Of a stretch of 64,000 nt of DNA, positions 63,340 to 64,000 are shown piece by piece. This stretch comes from Bactericera cockerelli. Lineage: Eukaryota; Arthropoda; Insecta; Hemiptera; Triozidae. The DNA lies in contig CM044963.1 of the NCBI GenBank assembly GCA_024516035.1, positions 27,783,968 through 27,847,967 on the forward strand, given 5' to 3'. The position numbers and the translations under genes are program-made. The notes beneath the pieces were generated by a model. The model searched no databases and was not told the DNA's origin. It worked only from the letters and a program-made list of their open reading frames with translations. Numbering within the stretch: the stretch's first letter is position 1; each line of letters begins with the position of its first letter.

Positions 63340-63769
63340 CAGGGGTGGCTGATTCGTCAGTTATTGGGGAGTGGCGACCCAGGGCCCGAGCAAGTGGTGG
63401 ATGATCCCTGGCTGGTTACATATAACAGTAACGTCCCAGGAAGTAGTATGATGAACCCAACATCATATGAACATTGACCGCGACGTCTAGCTGGATGACG
63501 CAAAAATAACTAGTACCAGCCTGTCAAGCCAAAGACATTAAAATTAATCATTGGCCATCTTCTATCACATTTATCATGGATCTGTCGGAGGAGAAGTGAT
63601 AACTTTGTGATGGAGGACAATGTTACAAGGCAGAGTAACTAAAAATAAATAAGCCAACCCAGAATGGTTCAGTTAACAGTACGTCTCTGGAAGTAGGAGG
63701 GATAAAATATTTAAAAAATCCCTGTGAAAAACCAAGCCTGCAAGAGCTTATCTTGCACACCCATTCTTA
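63340..63769 (+). mobile_element. Probable LINE 5' UTR
   Basis: Non-AT-rich, non-repetitive sequence leading to the ORF start at 63770. It contains two related phrases, 'cagtaacgtcccaggaagta' and 'cagtacgtctctggaagtag'. It begins right after the SINE tail, so a junction lies near 63335. Confidence 0.4.
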
Positions 63770-64000
63770 ATGGAGTCTACTAGGCACAATAGCCCAGCCT
63801 CGGATAGGGCTTGTGTAGGTCAGGCACATGTCCCAACTGGTGTATCTGACCAAACCCCTCTCGCCCCTGGACCGTCTCTTGAACCTGCCCAAAGTGTTTT
63901 GTCTGGATTACCAGCAACCACCAAGGCAGGAAAACCCCGGCAGCGAATGACATGGACAAATCAACTAAACGAAGATGTCATTCGCTCCTACTATCACGCA
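63770..64000 (+). CDS. 5' part of a LINE ORF (R4/RTE-like), runs off the window
   Basis: ATG at 63770 opens 77 codons without a stop to the last base. The first ~45 residues are Pro/Ser/Thr-rich and disordered-looking. Then 'KPRQRMTWTNQLNEDVIRSY' and 'YHA' match a basic-WT-N-hydrophobic-YY pattern I associate with N-terminal regions of insect R4/RTE-like LINE proteins. The endonuclease and RT should lie to the right. Whether it is intact cannot be seen here. Confidence 0.55.
   Translation, partial: MESTRHNSPASDRACVGQAHVPTGVSDQTPLAPGPSLEPAQSVLSGLPATTKAGKPRQRMTWTNQLNEDVIRSYYHA

Noticed and set aside
63235..63477. 80-codon ORF across the (AAT)n tail
   Set aside because: Spans a SINE tail and the following junction; poly-Ile artefact.

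Overview
The window is repeat-dominated DNA from a multicellular animal, most likely an arthropod and probably an insect (inference; I cannot name the species). It is AT-rich. It carries a BEL/Pao retrotransposon (a metazoan-only class), LINE fragments, many tRNA- and 5S-rRNA-derived SINEs, several families of non-autonomous DNA transposons and very many (GA)n/(CT)n tracts. There are two 100-base N gaps (19080-19179 and 57063-57162), each touching a GA tract. I found no ordinary multi-exon host gene. The one candidate host coding segment is a 79-codon ORF at 23631-23870. Its codons are clearly more GC-rich than its surroundings, and it encodes one membrane segment.

Layout. 1-3.1 kb: SINEs, a LINE tail and a GC-rich dispersed repeat (family K) split by a 360-bp Harbinger-type MITE with a TTA target duplication. 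3.27-15.33 kb: two inverted arms of about 1.6 kb, each ending in the 18-bp palindrome ACACCTCGGCCGAGGTGT. They enclose about 8 kb with a perfect 243-bp fold-back, SINEs, a decayed BEL/Pao copy (about 10.96-12.15 kb, + strand) broken by two 130-bp MITEs and a LINE tail, and a 21-bp minisatellite. Elements with 8-9 bp target duplications (here called A, B and C) sit in or between the arms. 15.3-23.6 kb: SINE relics, the first gap, a GA tract and a G-run block. 23.6-24.9 kb: the candidate small gene and a minisatellite that starts at its stop codon. 25-46 kb: SINE copies alternating with pyrimidine/purine tracts, plus a mariner-type MITE, Helitron ends, LINE fragments and a second copy of element A nested in a hAT-like element inside a LINE. 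46.75-53.19 kb: a BEL/Pao element on the minus strand with two apparently identical 384-bp LTRs but a polyprotein split over several frames; it lies inside a minus-strand LINE. 53.3-64 kb: minisatellites, a young 5S-SINE, two copies of a 0.73-kb repeat, more SINEs, the second gap, and at the right edge the start of a LINE ORF that runs out of the window.

The most interesting theme is modularity. SINEs with different Pol III heads (several tRNA-like heads and a 5S rRNA head) share one central block and exchange 3' tails. Separately, three DNA-element families share one plan: terminal inverted repeats built from a motif used several times, 8-9 bp target duplications, and in two of them the same internal minisatellite. 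Family letters (A-K) are labels made for this window only.
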